Assembly (NCBI RefSeq): GCF_047345145.1
Contig: NZ_JBLFER010000002.1
Coordinates: 186,001 to 250,000, forward strand
Source: Maribacter_C sp047345145
Lineage (GTDB): Bacteria; Bacteroidota; Bacteroidia; Flavobacteriales; Flavobacteriaceae
DNA length: 64,000 nt
Direction of reading: 5' to 3'
Each line of letters begins with the position of its first letter. The stretch's first letter is position 1. This document shows, in pieces, positions 45,741 to 54,196 of the stretch. The translations under genes were made by a program, and so were the position numbers. The notes under the pieces were generated by a model. The model was not told where the DNA came from, did not search any database, and saw only the letters and a list, made by a program, of their open reading frames with translations.

Positions 45741-46478
45741 TTAAGATTTTTGCATCTTGTCTTGAAGCGCAAAATAGGCTCTTTTTGAGGCGCGTTCTTC
45801 CGCCTTCTTTTTGGAGGTGGCCCTGGCTTTAGCTACCACATTATTATTTATAGAAAGTTTTACAGCAAAATGCTTTAAACTATCGTTACCAGTATCTTCA
45901 TACACGTTGTAATTGAAGCTCTTTTTCTGTTTTTGACACCATTCAATAATCAAGCTCTTATAGCTAATAACTTTACCGTCTAATTGTTCAATATCGACAT
46001 AAGGAGCAATTACGCGTTCATTGATAAATTTCTCGCAGTAGTTATAACCCCGATCTAGATAAATTGCCCCGACTAAAGCTTCAAAAACATTTCCGTGAAT
46101 GTTATCTCCGAAATGGGATTTAGGAATTCTACTTTCAACATATTTGATGAGGTTCAAGTCTTTGCCAAGTTCATTAAGGTGTTCTCGACTGACGATTTTA
46201 GATCTCATCTTGGTGAGATAACCTTCGTCTCCCAAGGGTACTTCATTATAAATATGTTTAGAAATTATGGTGCCTAACATCGAATCACCTAAGAATTCTA
46301 GACGCTCATAATTCATCGGATTACCGTCCTTGTCCTTTTTATTGGCAGAACGGTGCAAGAAAGCTTTCTTATATATTTTTAGTTTTTTAGGCTTAAACCC
46401 TAAAATATTAGTCATTCCCAAAAAAAAATTCCCATCTTCTTTAGAATGGGAATTGAATAAGTTAGATGGGAAGTTCAT
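45741..46478 (-). CDS. rnc: Ribonuclease III
   Basis: 245 residues. Cuts double-stranded RNA in rRNA and mRNA processing. Signature ERLEFLGDSMLG (58-69) with catalytic Glu61/Asp65, the second acidic pair in FEALVGAIYLD, and a dsRNA-binding domain at the C-terminus (about 175-240). The end is lysine-rich (ATSKKKAEERASKRAY). It starts 8 nt after fabF. Confidence 0.95.
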   Translation of the reverse strand: MNFPSNLFNSHSKEDGNFFLGMTNILGFKPKKLKIYKKAFLHRSANKKDKDGNPMNYERLEFLGDSMLGTIISKHIYNEVPLGDEGYLTKMRSKIVSREHLNELGKDLNLIKYVESRIPKSHFGDNIHGNVFEALVGAIYLDRGYNYCEKFINERVIAPYVDIEQLDGKVISYKSLIIEWCQKQKKSFNYNVYEDTGNDSLKHFAVKLSINNNVVAKARATSKKKAEERASKRAYFALQDKMQKS

Positions 46479-46486
46479 TTTGCTGA

Positions 46487-47737
46487 TTAGCTAATTTTCT
46501 TAAAAACTACACATGCATTATGCCCTCCAAAACCGAATGTGTTACTCAATGCCACATTAACTTCTCTCTTCTGAGCCTTGTTCAATGTTAAGTTCAATTT
46601 CGGGTCTATATTTTCATCAACCGTTGTATGATTTATTGTTGGCGGAACAATACCATGTTTCATCGCCAAGATGGATGCAATAGCTTCAATAGCACCAGCG
46701 GCACCGAGCAAATGACCCGTCATAGATTTGGTTGAATTTATATTAATATTAGCCGCGTGATCACCAAAAACTTCAGAAATAGCTTTTAGTTCGGCAACAT
46801 CTCCCAAGGGAGTTGAGGTGCCATGTGTATTAATTGTATCAACATCTTCGGGTTTTAAACCCGCGTCATTTAAGCAATTTTTCATTACTTGAACCACTCC
46901 TATTCCTTCAGGATGCGGTGCCGTCATGTGATACGCATCACTTGACAAACCACCACCTACAACCTCAGCATATATTTTAGCTCCGCGAGCTTTGGCATGT
47001 TCATATTCTTCTAGAATTAATGCTCCTGCTCCTTCGCCCAAAACGAAACCGTCTCTGGTAGCATCAAAAGGTCTCGAAGCTGTTTCGGGACTATCATTTC
47101 TTGTCGAAAGTGCATGCATAGCACCAAATCCGCCCATCCCCGCTATTGTTACAGCTGCTTCACTTCCACCGGAAACCACGACATCGCAGTATCCTAATCG
47201 GATATAATTTAACGCATCTATCATTGCGTTTGCAGATGATGCACATGCTGAAACCGTTGTATAATTTGGTCCCATAAATCCATGTTTGATGGAGATATTA
47301 CCAGGAGCAATATCAGCTATCATCTTTGGTATAAAGAAAGGATTGAATCTTGGAGTTCCATCACCTTCAGCGAAATTCATCACTTCGTTTTGAAAGGTTT
47401 CTAATCCACCTATGCCAGCTCCCCAGATAACACCAACACGAAACTTGTCGATGGCATCTAAATCTAAACCAGAATCTTCAATAGCCTCATCAGATGCCAC
47501 AAGTGCATATTGCGCAAACTTATCTAGTTTACGAGCTTGCTTTCTATCAAAAAAATCCTCGGGATTATAGTTCTTTAATTCGCAGGCGAACTTAACCTTA
47601 AACTTTTCGGTATCGTAGTACGTCACGGGAGCTGAACCGCTCTTGCCGTTTACTAGTCCGTCCCAATATTCCTCTATGTTGTTTCCTATGGGGGTAAGTG
47701 CCCCCAAACCGGTAACTACAACTCGCTTTATCTGCAT
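46487..47737 (-). CDS. fabF: Beta-ketoacyl-ACP synthase II
   Basis: 416 residues from the ATG at 47737 (MQIKRVVVTGLG); the longer frame to 47785 adds 16 residues without match. Condenses malonyl-ACP with acyl-ACP. Catalytic Cys165 (VSACASS), His305 (NTHGTSTPLGD) and His342 (SMTGHLLGAAG). Directly follows acpP, its carrier protein, with a 102-bp gap. Confidence 0.96.
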   Translation of the reverse strand: MQIKRVVVTGLGALTPIGNNIEEYWDGLVNGKSGSAPVTYYDTEKFKVKFACELKNYNPEDFFDRKQARKLDKFAQYALVASDEAIEDSGLDLDAIDKFRVGVIWGAGIGGLETFQNEVMNFAEGDGTPRFNPFFIPKMIADIAPGNISIKHGFMGPNYTTVSACASSANAMIDALNYIRLGYCDVVVSGGSEAAVTIAGMGGFGAMHALSTRNDSPETASRPFDATRDGFVLGEGAGALILEEYEHAKARGAKIYAEVVGGGLSSDAYHMTAPHPEGIGVVQVMKNCLNDAGLKPEDVDTINTHGTSTPLGDVAELKAISEVFGDHAANININSTKSMTGHLLGAAGAIEAIASILAMKHGIVPPTINHTTVDENIDPKLNLTLNKAQKREVNVALSNTFGFGGHNACVVFKKIS

Positions 47738-47839
47738 TGAACTAAATTTTACACGCTTACTAAGCAAATTAAAAAAAATATCCATGCGATATAGTTACCG
47801 CATGGATAATTTCAAATCTTGTTCAAGAAATCATAAAGA

Positions 47840-48073
47840 TTACTTCGCTTCTTCTATATAACTTATGGCTTGGCCAACTGTTGCAATATTTTCAGCTTGA
47901 TCGTCTGGAATCTGAATATCGAATTCTTTCTCGAATTCCATAATCAACTCAACTGTATCTAGTGAGTCCGCCCCTAGGTCGTTAGTAAAGCTAGCTTCTG
48001 TAACCACTTCGTTTTCATCAACTCCTAATTTATCAACGATGATAGCTTTAACTCTTGATGCAATGTCTGACAT
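47840..48073 (-). CDS. acpP: Acyl carrier protein
   Basis: 77 residues. Carries growing acyl chains on phosphopantetheine at Ser37 in the motif DSLDTVE. Acidic helices as in all ACPs. First gene of the operon. Confidence 0.96.
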   Translation of the reverse strand: MSDIASRVKAIIVDKLGVDENEVVTEASFTNDLGADSLDTVELIMEFEKEFDIQIPDDQAENIATVGQAISYIEEAK

Positions 48074-48107
48074 AATAATATTTGGTTTTAAAAATTTAAA
48101 TTGTTGG

Positions 48108-48115
48108 CAAAAATA
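48108..48115 (-). promoter_or_regulatory. TAnnTTTG -7 box before acpP
   Basis: TATTTTTG on the minus strand, 35 nt before the acpP start. No clear -33 box. Confidence 0.35.
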
Positions 48116-48234
48116 AAAAACTTTGGATTAATAACACGTTTTACCGTTAAAATGTATCGTAATTTAAGAAATTTAAATACAAGAGTGCTATTTTAGCTCC
48201 AAATAATTCTTCTTCGGTAACGTCGATTCTCTTC

Positions 48235-48861
48235 ATGAAAAATATCGTATTATTTGCCTCTGGTTCTGGTTCAAATGTTGAAAACATCATACATCATTTT
48301 CATGACAAGCCAAACGTTACTATCGCCGGTGTGCTAACTAACAAAAGGGATGCCAAAGTTTTAGATAGGTGTAATATATTGAAAGTCAATGGCTTATATT
48401 TTAATAAAACTTCCTTTTATGAGACCGATTGTGTTCTAAACATTCTCAAATCAATGCAGCCTGATCTTATCGTTCTTGCGGGCTTTCTTTGGAAAATTCC
48501 CTCGAATTTGATTGAAAACTATCCTAATAAAATTGTGAATATCCACCCTGCTTTGCTGCCTAAATATGGAGGCAAAGGCATGTACGGAAATCACGTGCAC
48601 CAAGCTGTCAAAGATAACAAGGAAACCGAAACTGGAATCACTATTCATTATGTGAATGAAAACTATGACGAGGGAGCAATAATTCACCAATCAAAAACGG
48701 AAGTATTGCCAGAAGATAGTGTTGCAGAAATCGCGGAAAAGGTACATGCCTTAGAATATGAGCATTTTCCTAAAGTGATAGAAAAGTTGTTGGCTGAAAA
48801 GTCCTCCCCCAACATCGCTTTGGGCGATGTTGACCCCTCCCAAGGAGGGGTGATGAATTAA
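48235..48861 (+). CDS. purN: Phosphoribosylglycinamide formyltransferase
   Basis: 208 residues. Adds a formyl group to GAR in purine synthesis using 10-formyl-THF. Motifs: FASGSGSNVENI, VNIHPALLPKYGGKGMYG (catalytic His and loop) and NYDEGAIIHQ (catalytic Asp144 region). The last 19 residues (SSPNIALGDVDPSQGGVMN) are encoded by a REP-like palindrome and are not family sequence. Without it the protein would be of normal length. Confidence 0.93.
   Translation: MKNIVLFASGSGSNVENIIHHFHDKPNVTIAGVLTNKRDAKVLDRCNILKVNGLYFNKTSFYETDCVLNILKSMQPDLIVLAGFLWKIPSNLIENYPNKIVNIHPALLPKYGGKGMYGNHVHQAVKDNKETETGITIHYVNENYDEGAIIHQSKTEVLPEDSVAEIAEKVHALEYEHFPKVIEKLLAEKSSPNIALGDVDPSQGGVMN
48797..48852. repeat. REP-like palindrome, copy B, inside the 3' end of purN
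   Basis: AAAAGTCCTCCCC, then AACATCGC/GCGATGTT (48811-48831), then CCCCTCC-caa-GGAGGGG (48834-48850). Shares the outer elements of the copy at 13176 with one extra nested stem. Shape and positions suggest a dispersed repeat. Confidence 0.75.
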
Positions 48862-48878
48862 TTTGATTATGTTTTTAC

Positions 48879-49514
48879 ATGGCAAAAAAAGCAAAATTCT
48901 ATACCGTTTGGAAAGGCAAACAACCTGGCATTTACGACACTTGGAAAGATTGTAAAGCTGCAATTGAAGGCTATAAAGGAGCGGAATACAAATCGTTTAC
49001 TACTTTCGAATTGGCTAAAAAAGCTTACAACGGAAATTACGAAGAATACAAAGGCAAGAAAAAAGGAGAGGTATCGCTTACTCAAGAACAATTGCTCAAA
49101 ATAGGGCAACCTAATTATCATTCCATTTCTGTAGATGCCGCTTCTAGTGGAAATCCTGGCGTGATGGAATATCAAGGTGTAGACACCAAAACCAAAAAGA
49201 AACTTTTTAAGCAAGGCCCGTTTGCTCAGGGCACCAATAATATTGGGGAGTTTTTAGCACTTGTTCATGGACTTGCCTATCTAAAAGAACGTAAAAGCGA
49301 CCGCATAATCTACACCGATTCAAGAACCGCAATGAGTTGGGTTCGCAAAAAATCATGTAATACCAAACTAGTCGAAACTGCTAAAAACAAAGCCTTGTTT
49401 GATTTGATTAGGCGTGCGATTGATTGGCTAAAAAACAATTCTTATAATACCCCAATTGTAAAATGGGAAACGAAGGCTTGGGGAGAAATTCCAGCCGATT
49501 TTGGGAGGAAGTAA
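48879..49514 (+). CDS. Ribonuclease H with N-terminal viroplasmin domain
   Basis: 211 residues. The N-terminal 55 residues (AKFYTVWKGKQPGIYDTWKDC, KSFTTFELAKKAY) form the viroplasmin/RNase H1 hybrid-binding domain. The C-terminal RNase H domain keeps acidic residues in SVDAASSGNPG, NNIGEFLAL, IYTDSRTA and IPADFGRK. Removes RNA from RNA-DNA hybrids. Begins 17 nt after purN. Confidence 0.9.
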   Translation: MAKKAKFYTVWKGKQPGIYDTWKDCKAAIEGYKGAEYKSFTTFELAKKAYNGNYEEYKGKKKGEVSLTQEQLLKIGQPNYHSISVDAASSGNPGVMEYQGVDTKTKKKLFKQGPFAQGTNNIGEFLALVHGLAYLKERKSDRIIYTDSRTAMSWVRKKSCNTKLVETAKNKALFDLIRRAIDWLKNNSYNTPIVKWETKAWGEIPADFGRK

Positions 49515-49576
49515 AAATGTCTCAAATATTTTATTATTTGATATAAACACCCCTATCAATTACCTATACAAAACCT

Positions 49577-49584
49577 TATATTTG
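49577..49584 (+). promoter_or_regulatory. TAnnTTTG -7 box before PfkB kinase
   Basis: TATATTTG, 30 nt before the ATG at 49615. It supports this start over an upstream non-ATG start at 49501. Confidence 0.4.
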
Positions 49585-49614
49585 CAGCTTAATTTTTACC
49601 CCACAAACCAAAAT

Positions 49615-50541
49615 ATGGGCAAATTAGTAATAGTAGGCACGGTAGCTTTCGATGAAATTGAAAGTCCTTTCGGTAAAACCGATAAAATTCTAGGTGGTGC
49701 TGCAACTTTTATCGGACTTGCAGCATCTCAATTTAATGTTGATTCTACTATTGTGTCAATTGTTGGTGATGATTTACCTCAGGCTTATCTTGATTTATTG
49801 ATTTCCAAGGGAATTGATATTTCAGGCATTGAAATAGTAAAAGGCGGCAAGACTTTTTACTGGAAAGGTAAATATCACAACGACTTAAATTCCAGGGATA
49901 CCTTGGTTACCGAATTGAATACGTTAGCTGATTTCAATCCGGTAGTTCCAGAAAATTATAAAGATGCTGATGTTGTCATGTTAGGTAATTTACACCCTAT
50001 GGTTCAAATGAGTGTAATTAACCAAATGACAAAACGACCAAAGTTAATCGTTTTAGATACCATGAATTTTTGGATGGATAACGCTTTAGAAGATTTACTT
50101 GAAGTCATCAAACATATTGATGTAATTACAATCAATGATGAGGAAGCTAGACAACTGACTGGGGAATATTCTCTGGTTACAGCTGCCGCAAAGATTCAAA
50201 CTATGGGCCCTAAATATGTAGTTATCAAAAAAGGAGAGCATGGGGCTCTTTTATTTCATGATGAGCATATATTCTTTGCTCCAGCACTCCCATTAAAAGA
50301 AGTATTTGACCCAACTGGTGCTGGTGATACTTTTGCAGGAGGCTTTACGGGTTATTTAGCTGCTACTGATAATATCTCTTTTGAAAACATGAAGAATGCG
50401 GTTATTCATGGCTCAAACTTGGCATCGTTCTCCGTGGAAAAATTTGGCACAGAACGAATGGAAAACCTTGAAAGAGATGAAGTCAATAAACGCTTGCATC
50501 AATTTAAAGCATTAACACAATTCGACATCGAACTAAAATAA
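49615..50541 (+). CDS. PfkB-family sugar/nucleoside kinase
   Basis: 308 residues from the ATG at 49615. Ribokinase fold: VGTVAFDEIESPFG, GGAATFIGLAASQF, and the catalytic motif DPTGAGDTFAGGFTGYL. The early part is typical of Bacteroidetes sugar kinases; substrate not known. A weak hairpin GCCC/GGGC with T-run follows at about 50546-50573. The purF-like gene follows at 50586. Confidence 0.88.
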   Translation: MGKLVIVGTVAFDEIESPFGKTDKILGGAATFIGLAASQFNVDSTIVSIVGDDLPQAYLDLLISKGIDISGIEIVKGGKTFYWKGKYHNDLNSRDTLVTELNTLADFNPVVPENYKDADVVMLGNLHPMVQMSVINQMTKRPKLIVLDTMNFWMDNALEDLLEVIKHIDVITINDEEARQLTGEYSLVTAAAKIQTMGPKYVVIKKGEHGALLFHDEHIFFAPALPLKEVFDPTGAGDTFAGGFTGYLAATDNISFENMKNAVIHGSNLASFSVEKFGTERMENLERDEVNKRLHQFKALTQFDIELK

Positions 50542-50585
50542 AAACGCGCCCTGATAATTCGGGGCTTTTTTAATTTATATATCTA

Positions 50586-52484
50586 ATGAGCGACGCTATC
50601 AAACATGAATGTGGTATATCGGTAATACGATTGTTAAAACCCCTAGAGTACTATAAAGAAAAGTATGGTACAGCTTTCTACGGAGTTAACAAAATGTATT
50701 TAATGATGGAAAAGCAACACAATCGTGGGCAAGATGGTGCCGGTTTTGCCAGCATCAAACTAGATATGAATGCTGGGGAACGTTATATGAGTCGTGTACG
50801 TTCAAGTCAGCAGCAGCCCATTCAAGATATTTTCGCTCAAATCAACGACCGAATCAATGCTGAAATTGAACAAAACCCCGAGTACGCGAATGATGTGGCT
50901 TTGCAAAAAAAGAACATTCCTTATATAGGAGAATTGCTTTTGGGTCATGTTCGCTATGGCACTTTCGGAAAGAATAGTATTGAGAGTGTACATCCATTCT
51001 TGCGCCAAAACAATTGGATGCATAGAAACCTCATCATGGCGGGTAATTTTAATATGACCAACGTACATGAGCTTTTTGACAACTTAGTTCAATTAGGCCA
51101 GCACCCGAAGGAAATGGCAGACACCGTTACCGTGATGGAAAAGATTGGTCACTTCTTAGATGACGCCGTTGCCAAGTTATACAAGCAGATTAAAAAAGAA
51201 GGGTATAACAAACAGGAAGCTTCACCGTTAATTGCTGAACGCTTGAAGATTGCCAAAATACTAAGAAGGGCTGCTAAAAACTTTGATGGCGGTTATGCCA
51301 TGGCGGGCTTATTAGGTCACGGTGATGCTTTTGTTTTGAGAGACCCTGCAGGTATTCGTCCTGCCTATTATTATCAAGATGACGAGGTGGCAGTTGTCGC
51401 ATCTGAAAGACCAGCAATTCAAACTGTTTTTAATGTTTCATATGATCAGGTGCATGAATTAGACCCTGGTCATGCATTTATCATCAAAAAAGATGGAAGT
51501 ACTTCTTTAAAACAAGTCCTTGAATCTACGGAAAGAAAAGCCTGCTCCTTCGAGCGTATTTATTTTTCCCGCGGAAGCGATAAAGAAATCTATCAAGAGC
51601 GTAAAGAATTGGGGAAGCTCATTTTTCCTAAAATTTTGGATGCCATTGACCATAATATCAAGAAAACTGTTTTCTCATATATTCCTAATACTGCAGAGAC
51701 TTCTTTCTTCGGAATGGTTAAAGAGGCACAAAACTATTTGAATAAGAAAAAAGAAGAGCAAATTCTTTCAATCGGATCAAAAATTACAAGTGAAGAACTT
51801 CATGAAATATTAGATGTCAGACCAAGAATCGAAAAAGTCGCCATTAAAGACGCAAAGCTGAGAACTTTCATCACCCAAGATGACAGTCGTGACGATTTGG
51901 TAGCCCATGTTTATGATATTTCATATGGTTCAGTCGATAAAGGTGATAACTTGGTGATTATTGATGATAGTATTGTTAGAGGAACTACACTTAAGAAAAG
52001 TATTCTTAGAATTCTTGATCGTTTATCCCCTAAGAAAATAATTGTAGTTTCTTCAGCACCTCAAATTCGATATCCTGATTGCTACGGTATCGACATGGCA
52101 AAACTTGAAGATTTCATTGCCTTTAGAGCAGCATTAGCTTTACATAAAGATAGAGGCACAGTCGGCATTGTTGAAGACATTTATAAAAAATGTTTAACTC
52201 AAATCGATACCAAAGATACTGATGTTGTAAATTATGTAAAGGAATTCTATGCACCATTCACAGCCGATGAAATTTCAAAGAAAAGTGGTGAGTTATTAAG
52301 CCCTAAAGATATTAAAGCGGAGGTTGAAATCATATATCAGACTATCGAAAACCTCCATCAAGCTTGCCCAAAGAATTTAGGGGATTGGTATTTCACTGGA
52401 AATTACCCGACAGCTGGGGGAAATCGTGTGGTCAACCGCGCTTTTATTAACTTCTTTGAAGGCAAAAACCAAAGAGCTTATTAA
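50586..52484 (+). CDS. Amidophosphoribosyltransferase-like enzyme (PurF family, long form)
   Basis: 632 residues, about 130 more than classic PurF. The Ntn nucleophile is Cys9 after a short propeptide (MSDAIKHE-CGI), and the glutaminase half shows NRGQDGAGFA and LGHVRYGT. The phosphoribosyltransferase PRPP loop is VIIDDSIVRGTT (about 458-469). Family role: PRPP plus glutamine to phosphoribosylamine. An internal insert (about 360-430) carries most of the extra length. A second, shorter PurF elsewhere in the genome is likely, so this may be a paralogue. Confidence 0.85.
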   Translation: MSDAIKHECGISVIRLLKPLEYYKEKYGTAFYGVNKMYLMMEKQHNRGQDGAGFASIKLDMNAGERYMSRVRSSQQQPIQDIFAQINDRINAEIEQNPEYANDVALQKKNIPYIGELLLGHVRYGTFGKNSIESVHPFLRQNNWMHRNLIMAGNFNMTNVHELFDNLVQLGQHPKEMADTVTVMEKIGHFLDDAVAKLYKQIKKEGYNKQEASPLIAERLKIAKILRRAAKNFDGGYAMAGLLGHGDAFVLRDPAGIRPAYYYQDDEVAVVASERPAIQTVFNVSYDQVHELDPGHAFIIKKDGSTSLKQVLESTERKACSFERIYFSRGSDKEIYQERKELGKLIFPKILDAIDHNIKKTVFSYIPNTAETSFFGMVKEAQNYLNKKKEEQILSIGSKITSEELHEILDVRPRIEKVAIKDAKLRTFITQDDSRDDLVAHVYDISYGSVDKGDNLVIIDDSIVRGTTLKKSILRILDRLSPKKIIVVSSAPQIRYPDCYGIDMAKLEDFIAFRAALALHKDRGTVGIVEDIYKKCLTQIDTKDTDVVNYVKEFYAPFTADEISKKSGELLSPKDIKAEVEIIYQTIENLHQACPKNLGDWYFTGNYPTAGGNRVVNRAFINFFEGKNQRAY

Positions 52485-52491
52485 TAATTTT

Positions 52492-52527
52492 ATCGACGAA
52501 ATGCACAGATTTATGTATTTCGTCGAT
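52492..52527 (+). repeat. Inverted repeat after PurF-like gene
   Basis: ATCGACGAAAT (52492-52502) pairs with ATTTCGTCGAT (52517-52527). There is no U-run. It begins 8 nt after the purF-like stop codon. Confidence 0.55.
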
Positions 52528-52581
52528 AATATTCGTTATTCAGCGTGTTTTTAGTCGCTATGGTAGTCGGCTCATCTATTT

Positions 52582-52589
52582 TAGATTTG
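52582..52589 (+). promoter_or_regulatory. TAnnTTTG -7 box of RNA copy 1
   Basis: TAGATTTG directly before the conserved core. No clear -33 box. If this box sets the start, transcription begins inside the core. Confidence 0.5.
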
Positions 52590-52661
52590 CCATAGCATAA
52601 GTAGGTTAAGTTCATGGTAAGATTTGGGGCAAAAAAGGTGGAGACTTCTCCACCTTTTTTA
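52590..52661 (+). ncRNA. Predicted small RNA, array copy 1 (subtype A)
   Basis: Core CCATAGCATAAGTAGG...TTAAGTTCATGGTAAGATTTGGGG (40 nt, 52590-52629) followed by terminator GGTGGAG-acTT-CTCCACC and a T-run. The -7 box TAGATTTG (52582-52589) abuts the core. The core can form a CCAT/ATGG stem. Same core in three further copies. Confidence 0.8.
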
Positions 52662-52872
52662 TTTACATCAAATTTCATTTGAAACATTTTTTTCATCAAA
52701 AAAAATTCAATAACCAATACTAAGGTTTGATATTATTCACTTTATAACCTAAGCGAATATTTAATTGAAACACAATAGTGCTACAAATTCTAAAAAATAC
52801 ACTTCAACCGAAATATGGGGACTTAAACAAAGAAGTTTCTTAGAAAGACATAGCTGCTTTACTTTTGGAGAA

Positions 52873-52940
52873 CCATAGCATAAGTAGGTTAAGTTCATGG
52901 TAAGATTTGGGGAAAAGGCGGAGCAATGCTCCGCCTTTTT
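52873..52940 (+). ncRNA. Predicted small RNA, array copy 2 (subtype B)
   Basis: Same 40-nt core (52873-52912) as copy 1. Terminator GGCGGAGC-aat-GCTCCGCC followed by TTTTT. TACTTTTG -7 box at 52860-52867, five bases before the core, with GGAGAA joining. Confidence 0.8.
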
Positions 52941-53226
52941 ATTTTAAAAATCTTTGAAGATTAAGCGACTATTCAATTTAGTCTACTCAGAATTTAAACA
53001 ATCAATAAATCAAATTTCAAGCCGACAGCATGGTTTAATTTTATAGATGTTCTTTCCCGTATGATTGTCAAAGCTTTATGAGAGTGTCTGAAGAAAGGTC
53101 AAAAAATCACTCTTGATTTCAATAGATTTTAATGAGCCTCATCGACAAAATGCATTTCAACCCAACTTCTTGGGAGTTCATCTAAAACCTTTTAAAAGAT
53201 CAAAAAATCACTATATTTTTGAAGAA

Positions 53227-53298
53227 CCATAGCATAAGTAGGTTAAGTTCATGGTAAGATTTGGGGAAAAAAGGTAGAGCAGTGCTCTACCTTTTTTA
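53227..53298 (+). ncRNA. Predicted small RNA, array copy 3 (subtype B)
   Basis: Same 40-nt core (53227-53266), identical to copies 1 and 2. Terminator GGTAGAGC-agt-GCTCTACC with T-run. TATTTTTG -7 box at 53214-53221, same five-base offset as copy 2. In this copy the only reading frame from the ATG in the core stops at once (TAG), against a peptide. Confidence 0.8.
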
Positions 53299-53431
53299 TT
53301 TGAAAACCCCAGTAATTAACAAGGTTAACCTCACTTTGAGGTAAATTCTTACGCTTTTGTACAAAAACAAAGCTCTTAAAAAATACCAAATTTTCTTTTT
53401 TATTTAACGCATTACCAGTAATTTAGTATTG

Positions 53432-53504
53432 CCATAGCATAAGTAGGTTAAGTTTATGGTAAGATTTGGGACGAAAAGGGTGGAGACTTCTCCGCCCTTT
53501 TCTA
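53432..53504 (+). ncRNA. Predicted small RNA, array copy 4 (subtype A, more diverged)
   Basis: Core matches with two changes (TTTATGG for TTCATGG; GGGAC for GGGG). Terminator GGGTGGAG-actt-CTCCGCCC, then TTTTC. Upstream TAGTATTG (53424-53431) is one base from TAnnTTTG and abuts the core as in copy 1. Confidence 0.75.
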
Positions 53505-53520
53505 TTTTTAATTAAGACCT

Positions 53521-53563
53521 AAAAAAAATCCCTCCTCTGAATTACAGAGGAGGGATTTTTTTT
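53521..53563. terminator. Bidirectional terminator between RNA array and sod
   Basis: TCCCTCCTCTG (53529-53539), loop AATTA, CAGAGGAGGGA (53545-53555), with an A-run before and a T-run after. It can stop both the plus-strand RNA units and the minus-strand sod gene. Confidence 0.9.
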
Positions 53564-53587
53564 ATTTAATAAGAGCTTAAAAGTCCT

Positions 53588-54196
53588 TTATTTGTTTGCA
53601 GCATATAACTCTGCAACCTTATTCCAATCAATTACATTGAAAAAAGCACTTACATAATCTGGTCTTCTATTCTGATAATTTAAGTAGTATGCATGTTCCC
53701 AAACATCTAAACCTAAGATTGGATGACCTCCACAACCTGTATTAGGCATCAGTGTATTATCTTGATTTGGTGTTGAGCAAACTTCTACTTTACCCCCAGG
53801 ATGAACACATAACCAAGCCCAGCCAGAGCCAAATCTTGTGCCCGCCGCGGCACTAAACTTGCTTTTAAATTCCTCGAATGATCCAAAAGCTCCATCAATA
53901 GCATTAGCCAATTCTCCCGAAGGAGTCCCTCCCCCATTGGGCGACATAATACTCCAAAATAAAGAATGGTTGTAAAACCCTCCTCCATTATTTCTTACTG
54001 CACCATTTGACATATCTAAATTCTTAAGAATATCTTCTATAGATTTTCCTTCTAAATCGGTTCCTGCAATAGCAGCATTTAACTTTGTTGTATATCCGTT
54101 ATGATGTTTTGTATGATGAATCTCCATAGTTCTAGCATCAATATGTGGTTCTAATGCATCATGTGCATAAGATAAATTCGGTAGTTCAAAAGCCAT
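53588..54196 (-). CDS. sodA: Superoxide dismutase (Fe/Mn family)
   Basis: 202 residues, no signal peptide, so cytoplasmic. Converts superoxide to peroxide and oxygen. Metal ligands His27, His77 (FYNHSLFW), and Asp and His in LDVWEHAYYLNYQ near 160-164. Gln in the NQDNTLM stretch hints at Mn or cambialistic use, which is not certain. Stand-alone gene with a strong terminator. Confidence 0.95.
   Translation of the reverse strand: MAFELPNLSYAHDALEPHIDARTMEIHHTKHHNGYTTKLNAAIAGTDLEGKSIEDILKNLDMSNGAVRNNGGGFYNHSLFWSIMSPNGGGTPSGELANAIDGAFGSFEEFKSKFSAAAGTRFGSGWAWLCVHPGGKVEVCSTPNQDNTLMPNTGCGGHPILGLDVWEHAYYLNYQNRRPDYVSAFFNVIDWNKVAELYAANK

Larger units (their letters stand above)
52485..53587. other. 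1.1-kb non-coding region with a four-copy small RNA array
   Basis: No credible protein gene. The region holds the inverted repeat after purF, four related RNA units (separate entries) and the sod terminator. Between units are AT-rich spacers of about 120-290 bp that are not repeats of each other, apart from TCAAAAAATCACT seen twice (about 53098 and 53200). Confidence 0.8.

Noticed and set aside
52511..52717. 68-codon minus-strand frame over RNA copy 1
   Set aside because: It is antisense to the conserved core and hairpin.
52613..53500. Peptides from the ATG in each RNA core (MVRFG...)
   Set aside because: The frame stops at once in copy 3 and differs after six codons in the others; conservation is at RNA and not protein level.
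52590..53504. CRISPR array
   Set aside because: The spacing (205-354 bp) is too long and irregular, each unit ends in a different terminator hairpin, and no cas gene is near.
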